Below are positions 1 through 11,624 of a stretch of DNA of 64,000 nt, piece after piece. The notes beneath the pieces are model-generated. The model had not been told where the DNA came from. It did not search any database and saw only the letters and a list, made by a program, of their open reading frames with translations. The DNA comes from Phenylobacterium aquaticum. Lineage in GTDB: Bacteria > Pseudomonadota > Alphaproteobacteria > Caulobacterales > Caulobacteraceae. Where the stretch lies: contig NZ_JALDPT010000010.1 in assembly GCF_022695515.1 (NCBI RefSeq), forward strand, positions 1 through 64,000, written 5' to 3'. The number at the start of each line of letters is the position of its first letter. Positions within the stretch are counted from its first letter, which is position 1. The position numbers were made by a program, and so were the translations under genes.

Positions 1-114
1 GGCCGGAGCCGGGGCGGCGGCGGGCGCCGCCGTGGTGTCCGTGGGCGGCGTCTGGGCGACGGCGGTGGTGGCGACGCCCGCGAGAGCGAGCAGGCTGGCG
101 AAGGCGATACGCAT
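1..114 (-). CDS. Secreted protein, N-terminal fragment (runs off left edge)
   Basis: Only the first 38 codons are inside the window. The reverse-strand ATG at 112-114 has a purine-rich GGGGA about six bases upstream. The peptide begins with an Arg, then a hydrophobic core ending in TAVA followed by QTPP, which looks like a type I signal peptide, and continues as a Pro/Ala/Thr-rich stretch typical of an exported or periplasmic protein linker. It follows the atp operon on the same strand. No family can be assigned from this fragment. Confidence 0.6.
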   Translation of the reverse strand, partial: MRIAFASLLALAGVATTAVAQTPPTDTTAAPAAAPAPA

Positions 115-208
115 AGGAGTTCCCCTGACTAGGCGGTTATCACACAGAAAGTCGCCGTCCCTCGCAAGTCCCCTAGCCGGACTTTGGGGCCAAGGCGAGG
201 CAGATCGC

Positions 209-475
209 CTAGCTGGCGACCGCCTGTGCGTGCTCAGCCAAAATCGTGAGCCCTTCCGGCGTCACGTCGGCGAAGCCGCCCTTGACGTCGAACTCGGTGA
301 CCTTGCCGCCGGCATAGACCCGCACGCGACCTTCCTTCAGCGCCGTCATGAACGGCGCGTGGTTGGCGAGCACGCCGAAGTCCCCTTCGGACCCCGGCGC
401 GTCAACCTGATCGACCTCGCCCGAGAACAGCTCGCGTTCCGGGGAGACGAGGGAGAAGTGAATCTTGCCGGCCAT
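209..475 (-). CDS. atpC: F1Fo ATP synthase subunit epsilon (short form)
   Basis: Last gene of the F1 operon, five bases after atpD. The 88-residue product matches the N-terminal beta-sandwich domain of epsilon, with the KIHFSLVSPER start, the GDFGVLANHAP segment and the GGFADV strand. Epsilon couples the central rotor stalk to the c-ring at the inner membrane. It stops where the sandwich ends, so the C-terminal two-helix domain (which completes the roughly 138-residue E. coli protein and acts as an autoinhibitor there) is absent. The normal ending in the family-typical place argues for a natural short form rather than truncation. Confidence 0.95.
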   Translation of the reverse strand: MAGKIHFSLVSPERELFSGEVDQVDAPGSEGDFGVLANHAPFMTALKEGRVRVYAGGKVTEFDVKGGFADVTPEGLTILAEHAQAVAS

Positions 476-480
476 GGGGC

Positions 481-2109
<1,629 letters not shown>

Positions 2110-2979
2110 TTAGATCGCTTCGGCGCCGGAGATGATCTCGATCAGCTCCTTGGTGATCTGCGCCTGGCGTGAACGGTTATATGTCAGGGTGAGGGCGGCG
2201 ATCATGTCGCCAGCGTTGCGGGTCGCGTTGTCCATCGCCGTCATCTGGGCGGCGAAGAACCCGGCCTGGTTCTCCAGCATCGCCGACAGCACCTGGACCG
2301 TCAGGTTGCGCGGCAGCAGGGTCTCGAGAATGGTCTCGCCGTCCGGCTCGTACTCATAGGCCGCGCCCTTCAGGTCGATGGACTTGGCGCCCGTCACCTG
2401 GGCCGGGATCAGCTGGGCCAGGGTGGGGGTCTGCTGGACGACGGACTTGAAGCGCGAGAAGGCGAGCGTGACCACGTCGGCCTCACCGGCCTCGAACAGT
2501 TCGGCGATCTTGGCCGAGACGTCCTGAGCCACGGCCAAGCCCGGATTGCCGCCCACCTCGTAGCTGGCCACGAAGCGGTCGCCATAGGCGCGCTTCAGCT
2601 GGTCGCGGGCCTTGCGGCCCAGCGTGATGATGCGGACGTCCTTGCCTTCGGCGATCAGCTTCGAAATCCGCTCGCGCGCCAGGCGCACGATCGAGGTGTT
2701 GAAGCCGCCGGCCAGGCCGCGGTCGGAGGTCGCGACGACCACCAGCTGCTTGGTGTCCTTGCCGGTGCCGACCAGCAGCTTCGGCGCGCCGTCACCGGAC
2801 ACGCCCGCCGCCAGATTGGCGATCACCGCGGCCATGCGTTCCGCATAGGGCCGGGCGTTCTGAGCCGCTTCGGTCGAACGGCGGAGTTTCGCCGCCGCGA
2901 CCATCTGCAGCGCCTTCGTGATCTTCTGCGTGGATTTCACGCTTCCGATCCGATTGCGCATCTCCTTGAGGCTGGCCAT
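2110..2979 (-). CDS. atpG: F1Fo ATP synthase subunit gamma
   Basis: Rotor subunit of F1. The 289-residue product begins with the gamma signature [11 protein letters not shown] and [17 protein letters not shown] segment (here [16 protein letters not shown]), and ends with the helix containing [15 protein letters not shown] and [13 protein letters not shown], both diagnostic of gamma. It lies 22 bases after atpA and 18 before atpD in the standard F1 gene order. Length is normal for the family. Confidence 0.97.
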   Translation of the reverse strand: MASLKEMRNRIGSVKSTQKITKALQMVAAAKLRRSTEAAQNARPYAERMAAVIANLAAGVSGDGAPKLLVGTGKDTKQLVVVATSDRGLAGGFNTSIVRLARERISKLIAEGKDVRIITLGRKARDQLKRAYGDRFVASYEVGGNPGLAVAQDVSAKIAELFEAGEADVVTLAFSRFKSVVQQTPTLAQLIPAQVTGAKSIDLKGAAYEYEPDGETILETLLPRNLTVQVLSAMLENQAGFFAAQMTAMDNATRNAGDMIAALTLTYNRSRQAQITKELIEIISGAEAI

Positions 2980-3001
2980 ACCCTAGCTCTCCAACCGTCG
3001 C

Positions 3002-4540
<1,539 letters not shown>

Positions 4541-5095
4541 TTACGCTCTCTTCAGGGCGAACTTGAGGGAATCGAGCTTCGAACGAAGCGAAGCATCGAA
4601 TAGGCGGGAACCGACCTGCACCTTGATGCCGCCCAGGATGGACGGATCGACGCGGGTCGTAATTTCGGGATCGGCGCCCAGCGCGGTGCGCAGGGCCTGG
4701 GCGACGCCCTTGCTCTGGGCCGCGCTCAGCGGAATGGCGGTGACCACCTGGGCGGCGACGGCGCCGCGGGCCTTGGCGGCCAGTTCCTCATAGCCGGCGA
4801 CGACCGACATCAGGGCCGAGACCCGGCCGTTCTGAGCCAGCAGGCCCAGGAACTTCTGGGTCGTCGCGTGCAGCTTGGCCTTGGCGGCGAGCGCCTTCAG
4901 GGCCTTGGCCTTGTCCTCGGCGTTGAAGGCCGGGGACGCGAGCAGGGTCCGGAAGTCCTTGGACTCGGCGCTCATGCGCTTCAGCGCCTGGAGGTCGGCC
5001 TCCACGACGGCGACGATCTTCTCATCGGTCGCCAGATCGAAGAGGGCCTGGGCGTATCTGCCGCCCACATTGGAAGTCCTGGAATCGTCCGCCAC
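4541..5095 (-). CDS. atpH: F1Fo ATP synthase subunit delta
   Basis: First gene of the reverse-strand F1 operon. The 184-residue product is the stator protein linking F1 to the peripheral stalk. Family features are GRYAQALFDLA near the N-terminus, a helical middle section, and the C-terminal motif with DPSILGGIKVQVGSRLFDASLRSKL. The 186 bases upstream (5096-5281) hold no gene and presumably contain the operon promoter, although I cannot identify it confidently. Confidence 0.96.
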   Translation of the reverse strand: MADDSRTSNVGGRYAQALFDLATDEKIVAVVEADLQALKRMSAESKDFRTLLASPAFNAEDKAKALKALAAKAKLHATTQKFLGLLAQNGRVSALMSVVAGYEELAAKARGAVAAQVVTAIPLSAAQSKGVAQALRTALGADPEITTRVDPSILGGIKVQVGSRLFDASLRSKLDSLKFALKRA

Positions 5096-5281
5096 TTATA
5101 TTGTCCGCCCGGTGCGAATGTACGGCCCCGGAGAAGAAGTCTTCACCGCGACCTAAAGGCTTGAAAGCGCTCGGAAAAGAACACTGGCGTTTGAGACCTG
5201 GGAGGCCCCCCGGCCCAAAGCCGCGCGCCTGTTAGCACGCGATTTTCGGCGCCGCAACCAAGCCGGCGCCCTTTCAGGGCC

Positions 5282-5608
5282 TCAAGTCCTGTCCTCTGTA
5301 GCAGGGTTCGGCGGGGCGCCCCTACGGAATACCGCCGCAGCCTGAACCGCCAGCGCCCCGTCCGCCGCCACGATCCGCCCCTGAGCGAAGACAATGGTGC
5401 GGGTCGCGCGCTCGATCCAGGCCTCCGCCCGCACGGTCGCACCGGCCACCAGGGCGGGGCCGTAATCGAGGTTCAGGGAGACGGTCTCGGCGTCCGCGCC
5501 CGCCGCCCGGGCGAGCAGGGGCTGGAGGAGCACCGCCGCGGCGGCCGGGCCCGCGGGGACCGTCACGGTCTCGACGAGCGGCGTTGGGGAGGGGGAAGCA
5601 TCCGACAT
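5282..5608 (-). CDS. Short hotdog-fold (thioesterase-like) protein
   Basis: The 108-residue protein has the strand pattern of acyl-CoA thioesterase hotdog domains in its second half: SLNLDYGPALVAGATVRAEA, then an RTIVFAQGRIV strand and DGALAVQAAAVFR. The first half lacks the usual catalytic segment of PaaI-type enzymes (Asp/Asn or His before a Gly-rich helix). The domain is therefore either minimal and non-catalytic or divergent. It sits upstream of atpH on the same strand, separated by 186 bases. The fold call is by pattern only. Confidence 0.5.
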   Translation of the reverse strand: MSDASPSPTPLVETVTVPAGPAAAAVLLQPLLARAAGADAETVSLNLDYGPALVAGATVRAEAWIERATRTIVFAQGRIVAADGALAVQAAAVFRRGAPPNPATEDRT

Positions 5609-5647
5609 GACGCGGGCCTCTTAGAAGCGATTGCGGGATCGGCCAAG

Positions 5648-5678
5648 AAAAAGGGCGCCGCGGCTGACCGCGACGCCC
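5648..5678 (-). terminator. Rho-independent terminator of the CC_3452-family gene
   Basis: Reverse-strand RNA would form a GGGCGTCGCGG / CCGCGGCGCCC stem (one mismatch) with a TCAG loop, followed directly by five U. It lies about 80 bases after the stop at 5760 and 40 before the hotdog gene. Confidence 0.8.
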
Positions 5679-5759
5679 GAAGTGGCAGGCTCGACTAAGG
5701 AGTGGCTGGGAGGCGCGCGCCCTAGCGCTCAGTGTCCTGCGGAGAGAGGGTTCGACCGA

Positions 5760-6068
5760 TCAGCTCGCGTTGCAGGCGGCGAGCTTCTCGGCTTCGAGGG
5801 ACTTGGACGCCAGGGAATAGGAGGCGACCGGGCCGGCGTTCTTCTTCACGACCTTGCAGGCGGAGACCGCATAGGTCTGCGAGGTCGGGGCGGCGGCGAC
5901 GCAGGTGTCGCCGGTGCAGATGAAGATGGCGCCGCCGGCGATGAACTTGGCGTTGCCGGTGATGGGGGCCGAGAGCTTGGCCACGATGGCGTCGTTGGCG
6001 AAGGCGGAACCGGCGGCCGACAGGGCGGCCACGGCGGCGCAGGCGGCCGCGAGAGTTTGAAGCTTCAT
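5760..6068 (-). CDS. CC_3452-family small secreted protein
   Basis: The 102-residue product starts at the ATG at 6066-6068 with a clear signal peptide (MKLQTLAAACAAVAALSAA, cleavage after SAFA). The mature part has four cysteines: FICTGDTCVA, SACKVV and a terminal LAACNAS. This pattern, and the position beside the atp operon, match what I recall of the CC_3452 family of Caulobacter. An in-frame upstream start would give 139 residues but would bury the signal peptide, so I reject it. Function unknown; the Cys pairs suggest disulfides in the periplasm. Confidence 0.75.
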   Translation of the reverse strand: MKLQTLAAACAAVAALSAAGSAFANDAIVAKLSAPITGNAKFIAGGAIFICTGDTCVAAAPTSQTYAVSACKVVKKNAGPVASYSLASKSLEAEKLAACNAS

Positions 6069-6139
6069 CTTGGGTCTTCCACGGGTTGGGGAGGAAACGA
6101 ACCCGGAAGGGCCCGGCCCGGTCCTCGACGTGGAGCCGA

Positions 6140-6159
6140 CACAGGTATCCCCACCTGTG
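6140..6159. promoter_or_regulatory. Inverted repeat upstream of the CC_3452-family gene
   Basis: CACAGGT-ATCCCC-ACCTGTG is a perfect 7-bp inverted repeat 72 bases upstream of the start codon at 6068, inside the 259-base non-coding stretch 6069-6327. It could be an operator or a hairpin in a leader. I do not recognise the binding protein. Confidence 0.3.
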
Positions 6160-6327
6160 ACGCGACGAGAACTAAGCAACGCTAAGATAACGGTGTTAAG
6201 ATCGAACGAGCAACTGCTTTTTTCGCAACCTTGTTATGCGGAATTGCAGACCTGCCCCGAAACCCGGTTCAGCCCGGGAATTCATGCCCCTCAGGCGCGG
6301 CGCGGCGGGCGGGCCGCCGGGTCGAAC

Positions 6328-7203
6328 CTAGGGCGCGACGAAAGCCGGGCAGGTCATCAGCACATCGATCATGGCGATCTCGCTGGCGGCGTCCCCGTGG
6401 CGCGCCTCCAGCCCGACATAGACCCGCGGCGGATCGCGGGCCTCCAGGGCCAGGCGGTTGGACAGCGAGCCGTCGCCGGCGCCGCCGGGCGGACCCGACA
6501 CCTGCTCATAGGCCACATGCACGCCGCCGGCGTTGAGCGTCTCGACGCAGGGGGGCCGCGCCTGCGCCTTGGGCGCGCGGCCGGCGACGATCGCCACGGT
6601 GTCGCCGTTGGCGAAGACGCCGGAGGCCGTGGGGCTGGCGAAGACCCGGTCGGAATCGGCCGGATCGACGAAGACCGATCCGCGTCCGCCGTGGCCAGAC
6701 CCGCCTGGGGCGTTGGTGTGCAGGCCCACCACCGGCTGTCCGGGATCCATCAGGCCAAGGACGGTGGCGTCATAGAGCGGCCCCTGGGGGCCGAAATCCC
6801 GGTTCGGGTCGCAGGGATGCGCACAGCCCGCCATGCCTCGTCCGCCCGCCGCCAGGTCGCGACGGCCGCCATTGGCCACGGCCACCAGCCGGCCGCCATA
6901 GGTCGACAGGGCATGGAGGCCGGCGTCGAAGGCGGCGTTCTCATCGTCATGGGGCACGAACCAGAACGGCCCCGCCGGTCGGGTCGGGTCGCTGATCACG
7001 ATCAGGGTCCAGCGATAATCCCCGTCGGCGAACCTCAGGGTGGCGACCGACAGCCGCGCCCAGGCCGGATCGTCGCGATGGCGGGCGAGGTCGGCGAAGG
7101 GGGCGGTGGCGGGGTTCAGGGGCGCACGCGCGACGGGCTGGGCCCAGGTCGCGCCCGCCCAGAGGCTCAGCCCCGCCGCCAGAATGATCGCCCACCGCCC
7201 CAT
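6328..7203 (-). CDS. Secreted M14 carboxypeptidase-like protein (putative)
   Basis: The 291-residue product starts with a signal peptide (MGRWAIILAAGLSLWAGATWA). I see residues in the order and rough spacing of M14 zinc carboxypeptidases: HDDE at 85-88 (HxxE zinc motif), DPNRDF with Asn134-Arg135 (substrate carboxylate site), GLHTN with His162 (third zinc ligand) and Glu266 in VGLEARHG (general base position). Five cysteines are scattered. The gene stands alone: the next gene upstream is a small membrane peptide. The family assignment is inference from residues; a succinylglutamate-desuccinylase-like or non-enzymatic relative is possible. Confidence 0.45.
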   Translation of the reverse strand: MGRWAIILAAGLSLWAGATWAQPVARAPLNPATAPFADLARHRDDPAWARLSVATLRFADGDYRWTLIVISDPTRPAGPFWFVPHDDENAAFDAGLHALSTYGGRLVAVANGGRRDLAAGGRGMAGCAHPCDPNRDFGPQGPLYDATVLGLMDPGQPVVGLHTNAPGGSGHGGRGSVFVDPADSDRVFASPTASGVFANGDTVAIVAGRAPKAQARPPCVETLNAGGVHVAYEQVSGPPGGAGDGSLSNRLALEARDPPRVYVGLEARHGDAASEIAMIDVLMTCPAFVAP

Positions 7204-7265
7204 GGACGCATGTTGGCCCAGGCGCGGAGACCGGGGAACCGGGAATCGCGGGGGTCAGCGCCGGT

Positions 7266-7349
7266 TCAGTGGATCACGTGGAAGACGAACAGCAGGATGA
7301 TGATCGGGATCGGAACGCCGACCATCCAGAGAATGAGGCCTTTGCCCAT
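7266..7349 (-). CDS. 27-residue single-pass membrane peptide
   Basis: A reverse-strand ATG at 7347-7349 with AGGAG seven bases upstream opens a 27-codon frame. The peptide begins MGKGLILWMVGV and is almost wholly hydrophobic (PIPIIILLFVFH), i.e. one transmembrane helix. It lies in the 308-base interval between the M14-like gene and the PBP gene. Small peptides of this type are often real in Caulobacter relatives, but I cannot name a family. Confidence 0.5.
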   Translation of the reverse strand: MGKGLILWMVGVPIPIIILLFVFHVIH

Positions 7350-7511
7350 GAGCTTGCTCCTGGCGTGTGTTCGAAACCAACGCCCGCCAGGGACCCGCGT
7401 TCCCGCCTCACCGGCGCCCCATTCATCCCCCGTCAATCTTGTCGCGTGTTCCTTCTCGCTCAGCTATTTCTGCGCGCCTAAGGCGTTCACCAAGACAAGG
7501 TTGCAGGTCGC

Positions 7512-9503
7512 ATGGCCAATGCTCAGGGTCCCCGCGGCCCGCAGTCCGGCGGGTCGGGCCCCCAAGGTGGCGGCCGGGGCGGCAAGCGCAGCCGCACGCC
7601 GGCCCAGGCCGCGCTCTATTGGAGCGCCGTGGTCGGGGTCTGGGGTCTGATCTTCCTGGTCGCCTTCTTCGCGGTGTTCGCGGTCGACCTGCCCGACACC
7701 TCCAAGCTCTACGACGTCAAGCGCCAGCCCTCGATCAACTATCTGGACCGGTCCGGCGCCCTGGTGGCGGTGCGCGGCAGCCAGTACGCCCCGCCCGTCG
7801 ACCTCGACAAGCTGCCGCCCTATGTGCCGGCGGCCTTCGTGGCGATCGAGGACCGCTGGTTCTACTGGCACCTGGGCTTCAACCCCTGGGGCATGCTGCG
7901 CAGCACGATCTATAACGTCACCCACCATGGCGGACCCCTGCGCGGCGGCTCGACCATCACCCAGCAGCTGGCGCGAAACCTCTTCCTGACCCCCAACCAG
8001 AACTATCGCCGCAAGGCCCAGGAGCTGATCCTGGCCGTGTGGCTGGAGGCCAAGTTCACTAAGAAGGAGATCTTGGCCCTCTATCTGAACCGGGTCTATT
8101 TCGGGGCCGGCGCCTATGGCATCGAGGCCGCCGCCCAGCGCTATTTCGGCAAGCCGGCCAGCCAGCTGACCATCGGCGAGAGCGCCCTGCTCGCCGGCAT
8201 GATGAAGGGTCCCTCGCGCTATTCGCCGGTGTCTTCCACCGACCGGGCGGCGCGGCGCGCCACCGTGGTGCTGGACGAGATGGTCCGCACCCACGCCATC
8301 ACCGCCGAACAGCGGGCCGAGGCCTTCCGCACCCCGGTTCGGGTCAATCCGGTGCTCGCCAACCAGCGGGCCCAGTATTTCACCGACTGGGTCGATGATC
8401 AGGTCCGCACCCTGGTCGGCGAACCCACCGAGGACCTGGTGGTCGAGACCACCCTCGATCTGCCGATCCAGGCCGCGGCCGAACAGTCCCTGGCCCGCGG
8501 GGTCGAGGCCGCCAAGTCCCAGGGGGTTCAGCAGGGCGCCCTGGTCGCCATCGACGGCGAGGGCCGCATCCGCGCCTATGTGGGCGGCGCCCGCTATGCC
8601 GACAGCCAGTTCGACCGCGCCACCATGGCCCAGCGCCAGGCCGGCTCGTCCTTCAAGCCCTTCGTCTATCTCACCGCCATGGAGCAGGGCCGCACGCCCA
8701 ACACGCCCGTGGTCGACGAGCCTCTGAAGATCGGCACCTGGGAGCCGAAGAATTACACCAACAAGTATCTGGGGCCCATCACCCTGCAGAAGGCCCTGGC
8801 GGAGTCCATCAACACGGTGGCCGCACGGCTCGCCAACGAGGTGGGCACCGGAAATGTCGCCGCCACCGCCCGCCGGCTGGGGATCACCAGCCACATCCAG
8901 CTCGACCCCTCCATGGCGCTCGGCGCCGTCGAGGTCTCGCCGCTGGAGATGGCCCAGGCCTATGCGCCCTTCTCGAACGGCGGCTTCTCCGCTCACGGCT
9001 ACGGCATCGAGCGGATCCGCACCGCCAGCGGCAAGGTGCTCTATGACCACGGGGTGGAGAAGGCCAACCGCAATGCGGTGATCGGCTCGCCCGCCCTGCA
9101 GTACATGAACCAGATGATGCGCCAGGTGATCGTGTCCGGCACGGGCGGCCGCGCCAAGGTTCCGGGCTTCGACATCGCCGGCAAGACCGGCACCACCAGC
9201 GATTACCGCGACGCCTGGTTCGTCGGCTACACCGGCGGCTTCGTGACCGCGGTCTGGGTCGGGCGCGACGATAACACCCCAATGAAGAAGGTCACCGGCG
9301 GCGGCGCCCCGGCCGGCATCTGGCACGACTTCATGACCGCCGCCCTGCCCCGTCTTCGGACCCAGGCGATCCCAGGCGGCACGATGGAGCCCCCGCCGGT
9401 CGCCGCGCCCGCCGATCCGATCGGCGACCTCCTGTCCGGCAATCCCGCGGCCCCGGCCGAGGCGCCGGCCGAGAAGCCCAAGACCGAAGACATTCCGTAC
9501 TGA
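7512..9503 (+). CDS. Class A penicillin-binding protein (bifunctional transglycosylase/transpeptidase)
   Basis: Peptidoglycan synthase of 663 residues. A basic Gly-rich cytoplasmic head and one membrane helix (about 33-58) come first. The GT51 domain follows, with catalytic Glu in AIEDRWF (about 113), GGSTITQQLARN and KAQELILAVWLE. The transpeptidase domain has SSFK (Ser about 379), SIN in AESINTV and KTGTTSDYRDAWFVG. The tail is Pro/Ala-rich. It is PBP1A-like; which of the several Caulobacter class A paralogues it corresponds to I cannot tell. The end abuts the convergent gene at 9504. Confidence 0.93.
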   Translation: MANAQGPRGPQSGGSGPQGGGRGGKRSRTPAQAALYWSAVVGVWGLIFLVAFFAVFAVDLPDTSKLYDVKRQPSINYLDRSGALVAVRGSQYAPPVDLDKLPPYVPAAFVAIEDRWFYWHLGFNPWGMLRSTIYNVTHHGGPLRGGSTITQQLARNLFLTPNQNYRRKAQELILAVWLEAKFTKKEILALYLNRVYFGAGAYGIEAAAQRYFGKPASQLTIGESALLAGMMKGPSRYSPVSSTDRAARRATVVLDEMVRTHAITAEQRAEAFRTPVRVNPVLANQRAQYFTDWVDDQVRTLVGEPTEDLVVETTLDLPIQAAAEQSLARGVEAAKSQGVQQGALVAIDGEGRIRAYVGGARYADSQFDRATMAQRQAGSSFKPFVYLTAMEQGRTPNTPVVDEPLKIGTWEPKNYTNKYLGPITLQKALAESINTVAARLANEVGTGNVAATARRLGITSHIQLDPSMALGAVEVSPLEMAQAYAPFSNGGFSAHGYGIERIRTASGKVLYDHGVEKANRNAVIGSPALQYMNQMMRQVIVSGTGGRAKVPGFDIAGKTGTTSDYRDAWFVGYTGGFVTAVWVGRDDNTPMKKVTGGGAPAGIWHDFMTAALPRLRTQAIPGGTMEPPPVAAPADPIGDLLSGNPAAPAEAPAEKPKTEDIPY

Positions 9504-10241
9504 TCAGCCCCCGAAGGCGTGCAGCCGCGCGCCTTCGGCCCTGAGCCAGGCGCGGTGCGGGCGCTCGTCGCCCACCAGGGCCTTCACATGGGCCCAGAAC
9601 TTCGGGCCGTGATTGAGCTCCAGCAGGTGGGCGCATTCGTGGGCGACCACATAGTCGGCCACCTCGAAGGGGGCGAGCGCCAGCCGCCAGCTGTAGCGGA
9701 TGGCGGCGGGTTTGCCGGGCAGCGGCGGCCGGCAGGAGCCCCAGCGCCCCTTGGCGTCCATGATCGTCACGCTGGGCAGGCGCGCCCCCAGGCGCGCGCA
9801 GTGGAAGGCCGTGCGCTCGGCGAAGATCTCCAGGGCCTGGCGGCGGATGGTGCGGATCACCGCGCGGGCGAAGACCTCGCCTTCGCCGCGGGCGGCGATG
9901 CGCGCCGACTGGTCGCCCTCGGCGGCGATGAACCGGGCGGGATGGCTGGCGCGCTCCAGCCGGCAGGGCCGGCCGAACAGCTGAATGGTGACGCCCGGCG
10001 CGATCTCCTGGCTCTGGGGCAGCTCGGCCAGGCGCTGGGCGATCCACTCGGCCCGGTCCCGGGCGAAGGCCACGGCCTCGGCCAGGCGGCGGGGCGAGGG
10101 CGCGGTGGCCACCACCTCGCGCCGGGTCCGATCCAGCCGGAGCGAAACGCGCCGCGCGCGGCTGTGCACTTTCAGGCGGACGGTCGCCCCGGCCACTTCG
10201 AGCCGGTCGCCATCCGCCAGGGGTCTTCCGAACAGGGACAT
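9504..10241 (-). CDS. YgjP-type (DUF45/M48-like) metallopeptidase
   Basis: The 245-residue protein carries the zinc motif HECAHLLELNHGPKFW (HExxH plus downstream His), preceded by the WGSCRPPLP segment and a strand with RYSWRLALAP. This is the arrangement of YgjP/DUF45 predicted metal-dependent hydrolases. No signal peptide, so cytoplasmic. It sits nine bases after the PHA depolymerase gene on the same strand and may be co-transcribed. Substrate unknown. Confidence 0.85.
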   Translation of the reverse strand: MSLFGRPLADGDRLEVAGATVRLKVHSRARRVSLRLDRTRREVVATAPSPRRLAEAVAFARDRAEWIAQRLAELPQSQEIAPGVTIQLFGRPCRLERASHPARFIAAEGDQSARIAARGEGEVFARAVIRTIRRQALEIFAERTAFHCARLGARLPSVTIMDAKGRWGSCRPPLPGKPAAIRYSWRLALAPFEVADYVVAHECAHLLELNHGPKFWAHVKALVGDERPHRAWLRAEGARLHAFGG

Positions 10242-10250
10242 GGTCCCAAT

Positions 10251-11522
10251 CTAGGCTGCGTTGGCGGCCTTTTCGACACCCGCTTCCACGCGGCGGATGA
10301 ACGCCCGCACGCGCGGATAGATTTCCTCGCGGAACCGGCGGCCGTTGAACACGCCGTAGTGGCCCACATGCGGCTGCACATAGTCCTCCTTGAGCACCGC
10401 CGGCAGGGACGAGCACAGGGTGTGCGCCGCCTGGGTCTGGCCGATGCCGGAGATGTCGTCGTTCTCGCCCTCGACCGTCAGCAGGCCGATGTCGGTGATC
10501 TTGCCGGGATCCACATGGCGGCCGCGGTGCCACAGCTCGCCCTTGGGCAGCAGGTACTGCTGGAACACATAGTCGACCGTCTGGAGATAGAACTCCTCGG
10601 TCAGGTCGAGCACCGACAAGTACTCGTCATAGAATTCCAGATGCTTCTCGGCGGAGTCGCCGTCGCCGTTCATCAGGTCCTGAAGGTACTTCAGGTGGGC
10701 GTCCTTGTGGCGCTCGATGTTCATCGACATGAAGCTGTAGAGCTGCACGAAGCCCGGATAGACGCGCCGGCCCATGCCCGGATAGGGCGCGGGCACGTTG
10801 AAGATCATGTTCGACTTGAACCAGGCGAAAGGCCGTTCCTCGGCCAGCTTATTGGTCACGGTCGGCGACAGGCGCGCGTCGATCGGCGAGCCCATGAAGG
10901 TCATGGTGCCGGGGCGGCATTCCTCATTGTCCTCGGCCATCAGGGCCGCGGCGGCCAGGACGGCGGGGCCGGGCTGGCAGACGGCGACCACGTGCGGGCG
11001 CGGGCCCAGGAGGCGCAGCATCTCGCGGATGTGGTCGACATAGTCGTGGAAGTCGAACTTGCCCTCGAGCAGGGGCACTTCGCGGGCGTTGGTCCATTCG
11101 GTGATGAACACCTCGTGGTCCTGCAGGAAGCCCTCGACCGTGCCGCGCAGCAGGGTGGCGTAGTGGCCCGACAGGGGCGCCACGATCAGCACCGGCGGCT
11201 CCAGCTCGCGCCGGCCGGCCCGGCGCATGTCGGCGACGTCGCGGGTGAAATGGGTGAGCTTGACCCAGGGGCTGGACCAGACCTCGGTGGCGCGGACCCG
11301 GACGGGGAAGCCGTCGATGTCCACCGTGTCGATGTTCCAGGCGGGCCGCCCGTAGCGGCGGGTCAGGTTGGCGAACAGGTCGGCATTGGCGAAAATCCGC
11401 CGCCCCAGGTCGGTGTCCTTGGCCGGATTGATGTCCGAGCTCCAGAACTCGCGGGTCACGCGCGCCAGCATCCGCAGCGGCGTCGAGCCGTAGTAGCCGG
11501 CCTCATAAAGGGAGTAGAGCAT
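10251..11522 (-). CDS. phaZ: Intracellular polyhydroxyalkanoate depolymerase
   Basis: The 423-residue product matches the PhaZa-type intracellular PHB depolymerases, which release 3-hydroxybutyrate from native storage granules. The nucleophile is a Cys in VAVCQPGPA (Cys182) rather than Ser, with Asp in EGENDDI and His in HVGHYGVFNG forming the rest of the triad. No signal peptide, consistent with cytoplasmic granules. It implies that this organism stores PHB. Confidence 0.9.
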   Translation of the reverse strand: MLYSLYEAGYYGSTPLRMLARVTREFWSSDINPAKDTDLGRRIFANADLFANLTRRYGRPAWNIDTVDIDGFPVRVRATEVWSSPWVKLTHFTRDVADMRRAGRRELEPPVLIVAPLSGHYATLLRGTVEGFLQDHEVFITEWTNAREVPLLEGKFDFHDYVDHIREMLRLLGPRPHVVAVCQPGPAVLAAAALMAEDNEECRPGTMTFMGSPIDARLSPTVTNKLAEERPFAWFKSNMIFNVPAPYPGMGRRVYPGFVQLYSFMSMNIERHKDAHLKYLQDLMNGDGDSAEKHLEFYDEYLSVLDLTEEFYLQTVDYVFQQYLLPKGELWHRGRHVDPGKITDIGLLTVEGENDDISGIGQTQAAHTLCSSLPAVLKEDYVQPHVGHYGVFNGRRFREEIYPRVRAFIRRVEAGVEKAANAA

Positions 11523-11624
11523 CCGAGTACGGTCCTATTGTGCGCCGCAGCATAACACCCTGACCGTTAAGAGAGTCCAGTCCCTTCCGCCGCAAGTTGT
11601 CGCGGGGGCCCGTACGCGCGGGGA

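Noticed and set aside
133..145. DnaA-box-like TTATCACACA
   Set aside because: It does not match TTATCCACA closely and there is no cluster, so an origin is not supported.
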